A stretch of DNA of 64,000 nt from Halopseudomonas nanhaiensis (GTDB lineage Bacteria > Pseudomonadota > Gammaproteobacteria > Pseudomonadales > Pseudomonadaceae). The notes beneath the pieces are model-generated. The model was given only the letters and a program-made list of their open reading frames with translations, was not told the DNA's origin and searched no databases. Made by a program: the position numbers and the translations under genes. Location of the stretch: the NCBI RefSeq assembly GCF_020025155.1, contig NZ_CP073751.1, positions 2,457,167 through 2,521,166 on the forward strand, written 5' to 3'. This document shows positions 1 to 9,797 of the stretch, piece by piece. How positions within the stretch are numbered: position 1 is the first letter of the stretch; every line of letters begins with the position of its first letter.

Positions 1-3000
1 AAGGTTGCTCCACGCACCCGCGCGGTGACATCGCGGCTCATGACACCGCTGTCCACGGTGACCGCGCCAGCAAACGCACCCAGCGACAACGCACCGTTGA
101 GCACGCCACCGAAGGTGTAGCTATGGCTGTAGGCACCCAGGCTTACCTGTTGCGCCGCGTCGGCACCGACATTGTCCTGGTTGATCTGCGCCTGATCGAT
201 CGCAGCCAGCGTGGAGCCGCCCAGTACACTGGTGTTGTTGAGGCCGGACACTGCGCCGCTGTACAGCGGAACCAGAGCCACGGCCGCGCTGGCGCTGACC
301 TGTCCGACCTGCTGCAGGGAGGTGGCGCGCACAGCCAGTCCGCGCACGGTTTCGCTACCGGTGCTCAGGTCGAGTTCCGGATTGAATTGCTCGGCATCAG
401 CCCAGGCGTCCGGGTCTGGCGCGTTGCTAACCGTACCGTTGTCCACGCTTGCACCGGCCCCTTTGGCAAGGGCTGTGACGCGCGTGGTCGTCCCGCGAAT
501 CGCCGCTTCGGTGGAGCTCTGAATCAGGTTTACGCTGGCCAGGCCGCCGACCGCCGCATTGCCGCTACCGGCGACGATGCCGCCATAGGAGTTGATCACG
601 TCGCGGTTGAGCGCAGTGACGATGACATTGTTCTGCGCGACCACCCGAGCGCCATCATCAATCAATGCACGCGTCGCGGTGTTCAACAGGCTGGTCGACA
701 CCCCTACGTTGACCGCCACGGTGCCCGAGAAACCCGCCGAAACCGATGCTGTGCGGATCGCTGCATCCGACTCGGCCTGGACCGCCAGATCGGCCAGGCT
801 GAACCCGACGCCAGCGCGGTTGCCGCTGAGCTGGGCCTGGATGTCGTTGTTGATACGGTTGACCGCGCTAGCGACGCCCACTGCCACGTTCCCCGCAGCG
901 GCTACACCACCGGCGAGGGAGTTGATGGCCGATGCGTCGCGCGCCTTGATGTGCATGGCGCCAGCCGAGCCGCGGCTGCCTGTGACCCGGGCATAAGTCT
1001 TGGCATCGATGTTATTGCTGGTGTTGGAGAACACCGCGGCGCCAGCGCCAGCGCCAGCGCCACTCAGGGCTAGCGTGTCGATTCGCGCCGTGGTCAGCGC
1101 TTCGACACGCGCCGAGGCCCCGCTCGCAAGGCTGAGAACGCTGTCGTTCACCAGTGCCTGGCGGGTCTGGGCGACGGTACTGACCGCCACCGCACCTGCT
1201 CCGGCACCGCTACCGCCACCCTGGACGTTACCAGCCAGGGTCTTTATATCGGCCTCGCCGTGAGTGACTTCAACGGTCAACCCGGTGGCGCCACTGACGG
1301 TGACTCCGTCAAGCCGCGCCGTTTCTTCGCCCTCGACCACATTGACTGCCACCGACGCGCCGACCGCGGCGGTACCTGCGCCGCCGCCGCCCAGGGCAGC
1401 CGAGCGAATCAGCGCATCGCCGCCGCTGGCAACATTCAGCGCACCGGTCATATTCAGCGTCGATGCCTGGATCTCGGCGACGCGTTTGGCCAGGATGATG
1501 TTGTTGACGTTGGCGGCACCCACAGCAACGGTACCAGCGCCGTTGACGACCGCGCCCAGACCCCAGATGGTGCGCTTGCCCTGCGCGGCCGTCACATCGA
1601 GGCTGCCGACGGTGAGTACGCTGTTCTCGATAGCGGCGCGTTCGGTACCGGCGAGAATATTGGTTGTGGTAGCGCCGTTCACCGCCACGGTTCCGGCTCC
1701 GCCGCCGGCCACTGCAATCGAATAGATCGCCTGCTCGACACCGCTCTTCAGGTTGACGTCGGAAAAATCGGTGATGCTACTGCCGCTGATCAGCGCCGTA
1801 CGGTCGGCTGCGATGCGGTTGACCGAAGCGGCCAGGCCGACCGCCGCGGTTCCGCCGCCGGTGACCGAGCCGGCGAGCGAAGCGATGGTCAGACCGTTAC
1901 CAGCGCTGGCGTCCAGATCCAGGGCCTGGCCCGTTCCGGTGGCGATGAGGGTCGAATTTTCGATCACCACGGCGTCAGAACCGTTGATGTTGTTTGCAGC
2001 GAAGGAGCCACCAACACCGGCAGTCCCGCCACCGGCTGCGTCGATACCGATGCTCCATATCTCACCGTCCAGTGCGGACGTCATGCTCGCATCACCCGAC
2101 AGGTTGACCGTACTGCCTGCCAGCTTCGCCGAGCGCTCTGCATCGATCAGGTTGACCGCTACACCGGCGCCTACACCCGCCGTGCCGCCGCCGGCGGCCA
2201 GGTTGAACGCCAGCGACCAGATGCTCGCGCCCAGATTGGGCTGGCTGGCGGAGATCGTCATATCGTTCGCGGTAAGTGCGGCGCTCTGCAGCAGCGCGTG
2301 GGTGGTGTCAGCGATACGATTGTATGTGAATGCCGCGCCGACCCCCGTACCGCTCGCCGACACGGCCCCGGACAGGGCGGCGGTGATGATGCGGCTCTGC
2401 TGCGCAGCACTCAGCGTTGCATCGCCAGTCAGCGCGTAGGTGCCATTGGTTATGGCTGCGGTGGCCGACTGCTCCATGTCGTTGATACTGATGGCCGCAC
2501 CCACTGCAGCGGTGTTGGTGCTGCCCGAAATGCTGCCTGCCAGCGAATAGAACCCGCCTGTCTTCAAGGCCTGTACCACAAGATCGTCCGCCTTGAGTGT
2601 ACGACCGGTCATGTCCAGGTTCGCGCTGACGGTACCGCGGCCGACCAGGGCCGCGGCCGAACCGGCCACCGACACATTCTGCGCCCCGGCTGCGCCGATC
2701 GCGGCGGCGAGCACGTCGGTCTCGTTCCGCGCGGCGATGTTCAGGTCGCCCGTCAGGTTGATGTCGGTGTTGGCCACACTGGCTGCGTACTCGCTGCCTG
2801 TGTAGACCACGCCGAAGGCGCCGCCGACGCCGGCCTTGCCGCCTGTGGCGCCGAGCGCCCCGGCGATGCCCAGAATCGCTTCGCCGGCAATGGAGCCGTT
2901 GTCGAAGAGATTGTGCGTGGTCGTCTCGGCCGTCGCCGAGCCTTCACCGGCGTTGGTATCGACCCCGTCTTCCTTGAACAGACCATCGTTGGTTTCAGCC

Positions 3001-6000
3001 TTGACGTCGATGTCGGCAGTGGTGCTGGTGCCGTCAAGGTCGAGACCGGCCTCGGCCGTCGTGGTGCCCGCCGCGGTATCGTGGCTGAACACGCCATCCA
3101 GCGCGTCCATACCCGGCACGCTGGCCGCCGCAACCGTCACGGCGCCGCCGGTCAGGGACGAATCGCGATTGTCGGTTTCGTCTACTGTGGCCTTGACCTG
3201 GTTATTCATGACCACCACGAACACCGAGCCAGCACCCGCACCGCTTTCCTGGCCAGTGCTGACCGCAACGCCCAGAGCGCCGGCCAGTACGCGTGAGGCA
3301 CTATTGGCCTTCACGTCCAGAGTCGCAAAGTCGCTGGCCGTGCTGCCCAGCCATTCGGCTTCGAGCTGATTGCCCATGACGCCAACAACGAACGAGCCGC
3401 CGCCGCTGCCACCCTTGTCCTTGCTGAAGGCGAAGGAGCCACCGCCCAGCAGAGAACGCGAACGGTCATAGGCGTTGACGCCGATGCTGCCCGGCGCCGC
3501 GGCACGCTGATTGATCACGGCGTCGATGACGCTGGCACGGGTCTGGTTTTCGAACACACCAGCCGAACCCGACAGCGCTACAGCGACGTTGGTCTCGCCC
3601 TGAGTGGCAGCGGCAAGGCCGAGCCCGAGCGCGATCTGATCGCCACTGCTGGCAGCGGTAACATCAAGCCGGTCGTTGGCCCTGAATGTCACGCGTGCGA
3701 CCTGCGCCTCGGTGATGTTCTTCAGGTGGTTGTAGGCCATGGCGCCAGCGAGTGCCGAGCTGTGCTTGCTCTTGTCGCCGCCGGACAGCGTCAGGGCTCC
3801 AGCTCCGGAACCGCTGAACTGGTGGGTCTGGTTCAGCGAAAGGACATCGACCTCGCTACCCTGCCCGGCATCGCGCGGGTCGAGCACGATATCGCCGAGA
3901 TGCGCGCGGTTCTTCTGCGCCGACACGTTGACGCTGGCAGAGGCTGCCGCCGCCAGGCTGAAGCCCTCGGCCGGATTATTGCTGCCATCCTGATTGCCGG
4001 AACTGCTGCCGCTGAACAGGTTCTGCACCTTGGTCCAGTACTCGGACAGCTTGTCCATGGCGGCGTCGCCGGCACCCGCGGCCTTGGTCTTGGCACTGCT
4101 GACTTCGCCAGTGATCAAGGCCAGGCCGTTGGTCAGCGACATCTTGATCGCTTCGCCCAGGCTACCCGCCTTGTCCTGCGCACCCTTGTCAGCGCCGCCG
4201 CTCTGCTGAGCGACCTGATCCTGCTGCTGCTGTTCCTGCTCGGAACGCGACAGCGCACCGGCGATGGCGAAAGCACCACTCTGGCCGGAGCTGTGTGCGC
4301 TGAGATCCAGATCGTTGACCAGCCAGGCACCGCGACTGGCAGCGTCGAGGCCGTCCCCCATCGACTCGGGACGCCAGTTGTTCACGTCGCTGGTGCGAGC
4401 GTTGTTGTCTCCGATCAGAGCGTAGACGTCAGTGTTGACGACGTTCACCGCAACCCCAACGCCAACGCCGACGTTTTCCGAGGCGGCAATGGCGCCGGAA
4501 GCGCTCCACAGACCCAATTGATGCTCGGCCTCGACGTTGACACGATCAGCGGTTACGTCAGTACTGTTATGGATCGAGGCATGCGCGCTGCCGTCCATCA
4601 CACTGACCACCACCGAACCGTTGCCGGCCACGCTGGCACCCTTGCCTGCAGACGGGCTGACCCCAATGATCAAATCGTCCTGCAAAGCGCTGACATCCAC
4701 CGCCTCCGCGGTGATGGTGCCGTTTGCGCCGATACCGGCAACGGCACGGTTGTTCATCAACTGCAGGTTCAGGCCCGCCCCGACTGCACCGCCATCATTG
4801 CCCTGAAGGCCGAACAGAGCGTCGAAGTTGCCGGCGATTGCCAGCTGTTCGAGCTGGTTCTCCGCGTGCACGGCAAGCGGTGCGTTCCAGTCCATGCTCA
4901 CGGCGCGCAAGGCGTTGCGCCGCGCTTCGAGCACGGCTGTGCTGTCGATCGCCGGGAACAGATCCTCGAATACATTGTTCGACCAGGCGGCATCGTCAGC
5001 CGAGGTCGCGGTGAGAGTGGCGTTATCGCCTATCCAGGCCGTGGTGTCGATCGTGTTGCGCAATACAGACAGCGAGCCGGCCATGCCCAGTTTGTCAGCC
5101 TCACCGGTGGAGTTGGCATACTGGGTAGCGATCTTGCCCACCACAGCATTGGGCCCGCCCGCGAGCAGCTTGAGGTTGGCATAGACGTTTTTCAGCGATG
5201 CCCAGCGATCCAGGCCAAGCAGCCCGATCGGCTGCCGGTATTCGGCCCCGACGCCGATACGACCGGCAGTGACGGTGGTGCCATCACCAACCAGAGCATG
5301 CGTCTTGCTGTCGAGCTCGGTATAGACCGCCGCTACGCTAAGGCTGACCGCAGCGCCGTCGGTGGTTCCGTCGTCGCGCTTGGCCGAGGCATTGACCTTG
5401 CTCTGGGCGCTGTTGTGCAGGTTCTTCTGATCCTGCCAGGCCTGCACGGCGACATCACCGGTCACATCGATATTCGGCGCCGATCCACCCTTGCCAAGCA
5501 CTGCCTCGACCTCGTGATCGGCCAGCGTAATGCCCAGTGCCGAGGCCAGACGGAACTTGCTGTCAGTCGCTTCAGGCGTCGTCTCCGCGCTGGGTGCGAT
5601 ACCAAAGAAGTTCTTGACGGCGGTGCCGACGTAGTCGGTAACCGGTTTTGCAACCTGTTCCTTGGCCCTGGCCTTCAACTTGTCCAGGTAGCCGGGCACG
5701 GCGGCGCCGGCGGATACCGTCACGGAACTGATCTGGCGGGACACCACGTTGGCTGCGGTCAGCTTGAGATCGCGAGCGCCGACAAGGTCGGCATTGAATT
5801 CTGCGCGAGTCTTGCTTTTCAGAATCGAAATGCCGATTGCCGGGCCGCCCGTGGCGCCCTCACCGCTGGCCTTGAAACTGACGTCGTTCTCGATGCTCTG
5901 CTCGGTCAGGGCGGCCACATCGACATCCCGTCCGGCCGTAACATTCGCCCCGTCGGCGACGATGACGCTGGTCTCGATATCGCTCATCGCCATACCGAAG

Positions 6001-7913
6001 CCCAGACCCATGGTCTTGAGCGCATTGCCATTGCCATCGACGCTGTTCTCGGCGGCAGCAGTGACGTTCAGCGTGTTGTCGCTGTGTGCGGCGAGTGCCA
6101 TGTCCCGGCCGGCGTTCAGTGTGGCGCCGGATGCAACCTTGACCTGCGTCAGGCCGGATATCTGCCCGTACGCGGCGTCGAAACCGAAGGGTATCTTCGA
6201 GCCCAGCACCGGGATGCTCCAGGTGGAGCTGTCCACGTTGCGGTTGCTCAGCGCCCAGATGTCCAGGTCATTACCGGCGTCGATGTCGGCGGTTGCACCG
6301 ATATCCACGGTCGCGTCTGCCTGCGCAATGTAAGCCGAGAGATTCGGCACGAGCATGGTCAGCTCGGTGAAATTGGTCGGAGTCGAGAGAAAGGCGTTGG
6401 TATCGGTCGTGCCGGCGTAGGCTTTGATCGGCTCATACAGGGTGTCGAGGATGTTTGCCCATGTCTCCTCCTCGGTCCAGTTGTTCAGCTGGGCGAGTCT
6501 GGCAATATCCTGCTTCATGCCATAGCTGTTGAGGATCATGCCGAGCATATCCCGCGAGACACCAGATCGCGCGTCTGCGGCGATGGCTATGTCGCGTCCG
6601 CTGACGGACCCGTCGATATCGATGCTGGCCGTGGCCTTGGCGTAGCCCGCCATCTGCCGATTGACGGCGTAGGCCTGAATGCTGACGTCGCCCGCCTTGG
6701 TCGCATCGGTATGGCCAGCGTCCAGGGAGGCGTTTTCCCCGATCACCACTTCAGCGGTACCAAGATTGGCTGACAGCCACGGATTGGCCTGTGTGGCCAG
6801 TCCGGATTTCAGCTGATCCAGGGTTTCAGGCGTCGCGGCCTCGTCGCAGAAGGTGCAGCTGATGTCGCTGAGGGCGTGAACATTGATCGCGCCGGACTCA
6901 CCGGCACCCGTCGCCCGGGTCACGACCCGGGCATTGTCCTGCAGTTTGATCGACGGCGCCTCGATGGTAACGTCACCGCTGTTCTTGCCGGCCTTGCCGC
7001 TCGTGGCGATTTGCGCGTCGCCCTTGAGGACCACCGACTTGCGTCCAGCTATCTGCACATTCGCGCCGCTGTCGTCACTCATCAGCGCCGCGAGTTCGCC
7101 GGAAATCTCCACGCCGTTGCTGGCGGTAATGACGATGGCACCATTCTGCCGGGAGACACCGTCACCAATGGCTACGCCGTCGGTATTGACCGTGCTGTTG
7201 AACACCGCCCGCGCCGCATCGGTGCCGGCCTCAAGATGCGCAGTAGCTCCCACCAGCACGGAAGCACCGTGAAGATTGATCGAGCCATTGGTATTGATCA
7301 TGCCCTGAATGACGATGGCGTTGCTGCCGTCAGCGGCCAGATCCGCCATAGGTACATCGCCCGTCACCAGCTTGTCGACGTATTCATCCGCCGCGCTGGC
7401 CGAGGACAATCCACTGGTCGCATGATGGAGCATCTCGTCCATCGCAGCGGCGCTGGGCGTGCTGACCGTCAGGCTGCCGACATTGACCACGCCGCTGCTG
7501 CCGACCACCACACCATGCGGATCAGCGAAGATGATGTGTCCGCCAATCTTGCCGCCCTTGAGCCCGTTGAGCGTGCCATTGATGACGGTGCGGGAATCAT
7601 GGACGAGGTTGACCAGATGGCTCGCCGCACCCGGCACATGCAGATTGACGGTGTTGCCCTGGTCGAGTTCGAAATGGTGGAAAGAGTTGAAGCCGGCCTT
7701 GCCGCGAACCGTTCCGGTGGTGATGTCGGTAACCGACCCGGACACCGCTATATCGGTAGCCGTTCGGCCATCATCGACAATGTTGTTGGCGTATGACCAA
7801 CCGGGCATCAGGCCCGATGCAATCATCAGCGCGGTAAGGGGGTGGCGAGTGAATGGTTTGGAAGAACCGTATCCCTTACGGCCGCCCTGGACGGACGAAT
7901 TGCGCGCACGCAT
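1..7913 (-). CDS. Giant LktA-type filamentous adhesin (two-partner secretion exoprotein), 3' end outside window
   Basis: This minus-strand frame stays open from an ATG at 7913-7911 to the left edge, about 2,637 codons, with no stop seen in the parts I translated at both ends and in the middle. Residues 1-42 look like an extended signal peptide ending ...GWSYA. A filamentous-haemagglutinin/TPS secretion domain follows, with the diagnostic ADPHGVVVG near residues 130-138. The rest is a long array of imperfect Ala/Gly-rich repeats of the type VAVGVAASVNLI...A.I..S, as in leukotoxin LktA-family filamentous adhesins. Such proteins are exported by a partner TpsB pore and act in attachment; the partner is not in view. 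Around 4200-4280 the repeats are broken by a Gln-rich stretch. The start fits a GTGAGG ribosome site about 6 bases upstream. Large plus-strand open frames here are codon-bias shadows. Family call is firm; function is inferred. Confidence 0.85.
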   Translation of the reverse strand, partial: MRARNSSVQGGRKGYGSSKPFTRHPLTALMIASGLMPGWSYANNIVDDGRTATDIAVSGSVTDITTGTVRGKAGFNSFHHFELDQGNTVNLHVPGAASHLVNLVHDSRTVINGTLNGLKGGKIGGHIIFADPHGVVVGSSGVVNVGSLTVSTPSAAAMDEMLHHATSGLSSASAADEYVDKLVTGDVPMADLAADGSNAIVIQGMINTNGSINLHGASVLVGATAHLEAGTDAARAVFNSTVNTDGVAIGDGVSRQNGAIVITASNGVEISGELAALMSDDSGANVQIAGRKSVVLKGDAQIATSGKAGKNSGDVTIEAPSIKLQDNARVVTRATGAGESGAINVHALSDISCTFCDEAATPETLDQLKSGLATQANPWLSANLGTAEVVIGENASLDAGHTDATKAGDVSIQAYAVNRQMAGYAKATASIDIDGSVSGRDIAIAADARSGVSRDMLGMILNSYGMKQDIARLAQLNNWTEEETWANILDTLYEPIKAYAGTTDTNAFLSTPTNFTELTMLVPNLSAYIAQADATVDIGATADIDAGNDLDIWALSNRNVDSSTWSIPVLGSKIPFGFDAAYGQISGLTQVKVASGATLNAGRDMALAAHSDNTLNVTAAAENSVDGNGNALKTMGLGFGMAMSDIETSVIVADGANVTAGRDVDVAALTEQSIENDVSFKASGEGATGGPAIGISILKSKTRAEFNADLVGARDLKLTAANVVSRQISSVTVSAGAAVPGYLDKLKARAKEQVAKPVTDYVGTAVKNFFGIAPSAETTPEATDSKFRLASALGITLADHEVEAVLGKGGSAPNIDVTGDVAVQAWQDQKNLHNSAQSKVNASAKRDDGTTDGAAVSLSVAAVYTELDSKTHALVGDGTTVTAGRIGVGAEYRQPIGLLGLDRWASLKNVYANLKLLAGGPNAVVGKIATQYANSTGEADKLGMAGSLSVLRNTIDTTAWIGDNATLTATSADDAAWSNNVFEDLFPAIDSTAVLEARRNALRAVSMDWNAPLAVHAENQLEQLAIAGNFDALFGLQGNDGGAVGAGLNLQLMNNRAVAGIGANGTITAEAVDVSALQDDLIIGVSPSAGKGASVAGNGSVVVSVMDGSAHASIHNSTDVTADRVNVEAEHQLGLWSASGAIAASENVGVGVGVAVNVVNTDVYALIGDNNARTSDVNNWRPESMGDGLDAASRGAWLVNDLDLSAHSSGQSGAFAIAGALSRSEQEQQQQDQVAQQSGGADKGAQDKAGSLGEAIKMSLTNGLALITGEVSSAKTKAAGAGDAAMDKLSEYWTKVQNLFSGSSSGNQDGSNNPAEGFSLAAAASASVNVSAQKNRAHLGDIVLDPRDAGQGSEVDVLSLNQTHQFSGSGAGALTLSGGDKSKHSSALAGAMAYNHLKNITEAQVARVTFRANDRLDVTAASSGDQIALGLGLAAATQGETNVAVALSGSAGVFENQTRASVIDAVINQRAAAPGSIGVNAYDRSRSLLGGGSFAFSKDKGGSGGGSFVVGVMGNQLEAEWLGSTASDFATLDVKANSASRVLAGALGVAVSTGQESGAGAGSVFVVVMNNQVKATVDETDNRDSSLTGGAVTVAAASVPGMDALDGVFSHDTAAGTTTAEAGLDLDGTSTTADIDVKAETNDGLFKEDGVDTNAGEGSATAETTTHNLFDNGSIAGEAILGIAGALGATGGKAGVGGAFGVVYTGSEYAASVANTDINLTGDLNIAARNETDVLAAAIGAAGAQNVSVAGSAAALVGRGTVSANLDMTGRTLKADDLVVQALKTGGFYSLAGSISGSTNTAAVGAAISINDMEQSATAAITNGTYALTGDATLSAAQQSRIITAALSGAVSASGTGVGAAFTYNRIADTTHALLQSAALTANDMTISASQPNLGASIWSLAFNLAAGGGTAGVGAGVAVNLIDAERSAKLAGSTVNLSGDASMTSALDGEIWSIGIDAAGGGTAGVGGSFAANNINGSDAVVIENSTLIATGTGQALDLDASAGNGLTIASLAGSVTGGGTAAVGLAASVNRIAADRTALISGSSITDFSDVNLKSGVEQAIYSIAVAGGGAGTVAVNGATTTNILAGTERAAIENSVLTVGSLDVTAAQGKRTIWGLGAVVNGAGTVAVGAANVNNIILAKRVAEIQASTLNMTGALNVASGGDALIRSAALGGGGAGTAAVGASVAVNVVEGEETARLDGVTVSGATGLTVEVTHGEADIKTLAGNVQGGGSGAGAGAVAVSTVAQTRQALVNDSVLSLASGASARVEALTTARIDTLALSGAGAGAGAAVFSNTSNNIDAKTYARVTGSRGSAGAMHIKARDASAINSLAGGVAAAGNVAVGVASAVNRINNDIQAQLSGNRAGVGFSLADLAVQAESDAAIRTASVSAGFSGTVAVNVGVSTSLLNTATRALIDDGARVVAQNNVIVTALNRDVINSYGGIVAGSGNAAVGGLASVNLIQSSTEAAIRGTTTRVTALAKGAGASVDNGTVSNAPDPDAWADAEQFNPELDLSTGSETVRGLAVRATSLQQVGQVSASAAVALVPLYSGAVSGLNNTSVLGGSTLAAIDQAQINQDNVGADAAQQVSLGAYSHSYTFGGVLNGALSLGAFAGAVTVDSGVMSRDVTARVRGAT

Positions 7914-7931
7914 GTCAACCTCACTGTCAAC

Positions 7932-7956
7932 TTAGAGTTCCGATCGCGCACTCTAA
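7932..7956. promoter_or_regulatory. Inverted repeat just upstream of the adhesin start
   Basis: TTAGAGT (7932-7938) and ACTCTAA (7950-7956) are exact inverted copies separated by 11 bases. They lie 19-43 bases upstream of the adhesin ATG, where an operator or a 5' leader hairpin would sit. The factor is unknown. Confidence 0.4.
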
Positions 7957-7997
7957 ACCGTCAATGAGCCACCACTCAACGCATTTTTACAATTTTA

Positions 7998-8024
7998 CCG
8001 ACAGAAAATTGAACTTTCTGTCGG
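7998..8024. repeat. Perfect 10-bp inverted repeat between rluB and the adhesin gene
   Basis: CCGACAGAAA (7998-8007) and TTTCTGTCGG (8015-8024) are perfect inverted copies around a 7-base loop. The element lies 24 bases past the rluB stop and about 85 bases before the adhesin start. No U-tract follows on either strand, so it is a poor intrinsic terminator. An operator for the adhesin promoter or a weak terminator for rluB are both possible. Confidence 0.45.
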
Positions 8025-8047
8025 CGATCCAGTCCGAGAGCGCTTGC

Positions 8048-8938
8048 TCAGGAGCTCTGACGCGGCACTTTGGTACGCCTGACCGTACGCGCCTGATGCA
8101 TGGAAGGTTTGCGCGCCTGTCGCTTGTGCTTTTCCTTCTCGTTCACGCTCATGACCGGCAACGCGATCGGCTCAAGGCCTACTTCCGCACTAAGCGTATC
8201 GATCTCGTTCTGTTTCATTTCGCGGTAGCGCCCGACGGGCAGCTCAGAACCGAGAAAGACTGGCCCGAAGCGGACCCGCTTGAGCCGGTTCACACGCACG
8301 CCCTGGGATTCCCACAAACGACGGACCTCGCGGTTGCGGCCTTCCATCAGACAGACGTGGTACCAGCGGTTGATACCCTCGCCGCCAGAGGAAACGATAT
8401 CGGTGAAACGCGCCGGACCGTCGTCAAGCATCACGCCTTCCTTGAGCCGTTCGATCATTTCCTCATCGACCTCGCCCATCACGCGAACCGCATATTCCCG
8501 GTCCATCTGGTAGGAGGGATGCATCAGCCGGTTGGCCAGTTCGCCATCGGTGGTGAACAGCAGCAAGCCGCTGGTGTTTATATCGAGTCGGCCGATGTTG
8601 ATCCAGCGCCCCTGCTTGAGCCGCGGGAGTTGCGCAAAGACGGTCGGACGGCCTTCAGGGTCGTCGCGGGTGCACACTTCACCTTCGGGCTTGTTGTAGA
8701 TCAGGACGCGGCGGGATACTTCGCTGGCCAGATCACGGCGCAACGGACGTCCATCGACGCTGACCTGATCGAGACTGTCGATGCGGCAGCCAAGCGTGGC
8801 CGGCTGACCGTTGACGCTGACGCGTCCAGCCTGGATCCAGGATTCGACCTCACGGCGGGAGCCAAGCCCCATCCGGGCCAGGACCTTTTGCAGCTTTTCC
8901 CCGGATACAGGGACCATCGATTCATCTGAGTCTGTCAT
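8048..8938 (-). CDS. rluB: 23S rRNA pseudouridine synthase RluB
   Basis: This RluB-type enzyme makes pseudouridine in helix 93 of 23S rRNA (family knowledge). An N-terminal S4 RNA-binding domain (KLQKVLARMGLGSRREVE...) precedes the synthase domain, whose catalytic Asp lies in INIGRLDINTSGLLLFT. The C-terminus is a basic, disordered tail common in pseudomonad RluB. I chose the ATG at 8938 because GGGAGG lies 8 bases upstream. A longer in-frame reading reaching 9094 would overlap scpB. It is the last gene of the scpA-scpB-rluB cluster, 79 bases after scpB. Confidence 0.93.
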   Translation of the reverse strand: MTDSDESMVPVSGEKLQKVLARMGLGSRREVESWIQAGRVSVNGQPATLGCRIDSLDQVSVDGRPLRRDLASEVSRRVLIYNKPEGEVCTRDDPEGRPTVFAQLPRLKQGRWINIGRLDINTSGLLLFTTDGELANRLMHPSYQMDREYAVRVMGEVDEEMIERLKEGVMLDDGPARFTDIVSSGGEGINRWYHVCLMEGRNREVRRLWESQGVRVNRLKRVRFGPVFLGSELPVGRYREMKQNEIDTLSAEVGLEPIALPVMSVNEKEKHKRQARKPSMHQARTVRRTKVPRQSS

Positions 8939-9017
8939 TGCAAGCACCTCCCGGCGTAATTCATGTGGGACAGAGGGCGGCAGGATAGCACCGGCCATGA
9001 ACCAGCTCCAGCGGAGT

Positions 9018-9797
9018 TCAGGGCCGGTCGTCGTCCGATTCGAAGTCGTCCTCATCCGGGCCGTCGTCAGGCGTGTCCGGTTCGAGATCATCAAAGTCGG
9101 TTTTCAGGTTCGCTTCCATCGAATTGAGTTCCGCGAGCAGATTGTGGAAACTGCTTTCTCCAGCGGCCCGGTCCAGCGGGGCGAGCGGCTCGACGGGCAT
9201 CCACGGCGTATTCCGATCTTCGGCGGCATCGACGCCCTCATCCTGCAACGCCAGCTCCGGTTCAAGCTGATCGAGGTCGCGGATGTCCGCCAAGGGTGGC
9301 AGCTCGTTGAGGCTACGCAAGTTGAAGTGATCGAGAAACTGTCTGGTCGTTGCGTACATCGCCGGCCGGCCTGGAACGTCGCGATGGCCAACCACCCGGA
9401 CCCATTCGCGATCCAACAGCGTCTTGACGATGTGACTACTCACCGCCACACCCCGAATGTCCTCGATCTCGCCGCGGGTAATCGGCTGGCGATAGGCAAT
9501 CAGGGCGAGCGTCTCGAGTAGCGCGCGGGAATAACGTTGGGGGCGCTCCTCCCACAGGCGGCTGACCCAGGGTGACATGGATTCGCGCACCTGCAGGCGC
9601 CACCCGCTGGCCGTTTCCTTCAGTTGGAAGGATCGATCGGCATAGGCCTCTCCCAACCGTGCCAGCGCAGTACGCAGCGTATCGTTGGAGGGCACCCGTT
9701 CTTCGTCGAACAGCTCGCGAAACTTGTCCAGCGACAGGGGCTTGCCGGCTGCCAGCATGGCGGCCTCAAGAATGTGTTCAAGCGGCGGCTGGTTCAT
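9018..9797 (-). CDS. scpB: Segregation and condensation protein ScpB
   Basis: ScpB is the winged-helix kleisin-binding subunit of the SMC-ScpAB condensin, which compacts and segregates the chromosome. The 259 residues show the ScpB core (LEHILEAAMLAAGKPLSLD..., LETLALIAYRQPITRGEIE, RPAMYATTRQFLDHF). An acidic C-terminal tail rich in Asp and Glu follows, longer than in the Bacillus protein. Its start overlaps the end of scpA by 20 bases, indicating translational coupling and joint expression. ScpA-ScpB adjacency is the usual order. Confidence 0.93.
   Translation of the reverse strand: MNQPPLEHILEAAMLAAGKPLSLDKFRELFDEERVPSNDTLRTALARLGEAYADRSFQLKETASGWRLQVRESMSPWVSRLWEERPQRYSRALLETLALIAYRQPITRGEIEDIRGVAVSSHIVKTLLDREWVRVVGHRDVPGRPAMYATTRQFLDHFNLRSLNELPPLADIRDLDQLEPELALQDEGVDAAEDRNTPWMPVEPLAPLDRAAGESSFHNLLAELNSMEANLKTDFDDLEPDTPDDGPDEDDFESDDDRP

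Noticed and set aside
3726..6773. Very long plus-strand open frames across the adhesin (for example 1260-3296 and 3726-6773)
   Set aside because: They are antisense shadows of the high-GC adhesin frame: no family features, odd His/Arg/Gly composition, and the minus frame gives a clear TPS adhesin.
7998..8024. Intrinsic terminator for rluB
   Set aside because: The stem is perfect but no U-tract follows on the minus strand, so it is recorded only as an inverted repeat.
8939..9094. Longer rluB reading starting at 9094
   Set aside because: It would overlap scpB and lacks a ribosome site; the internal ATG at 8938 has GGGAGG.
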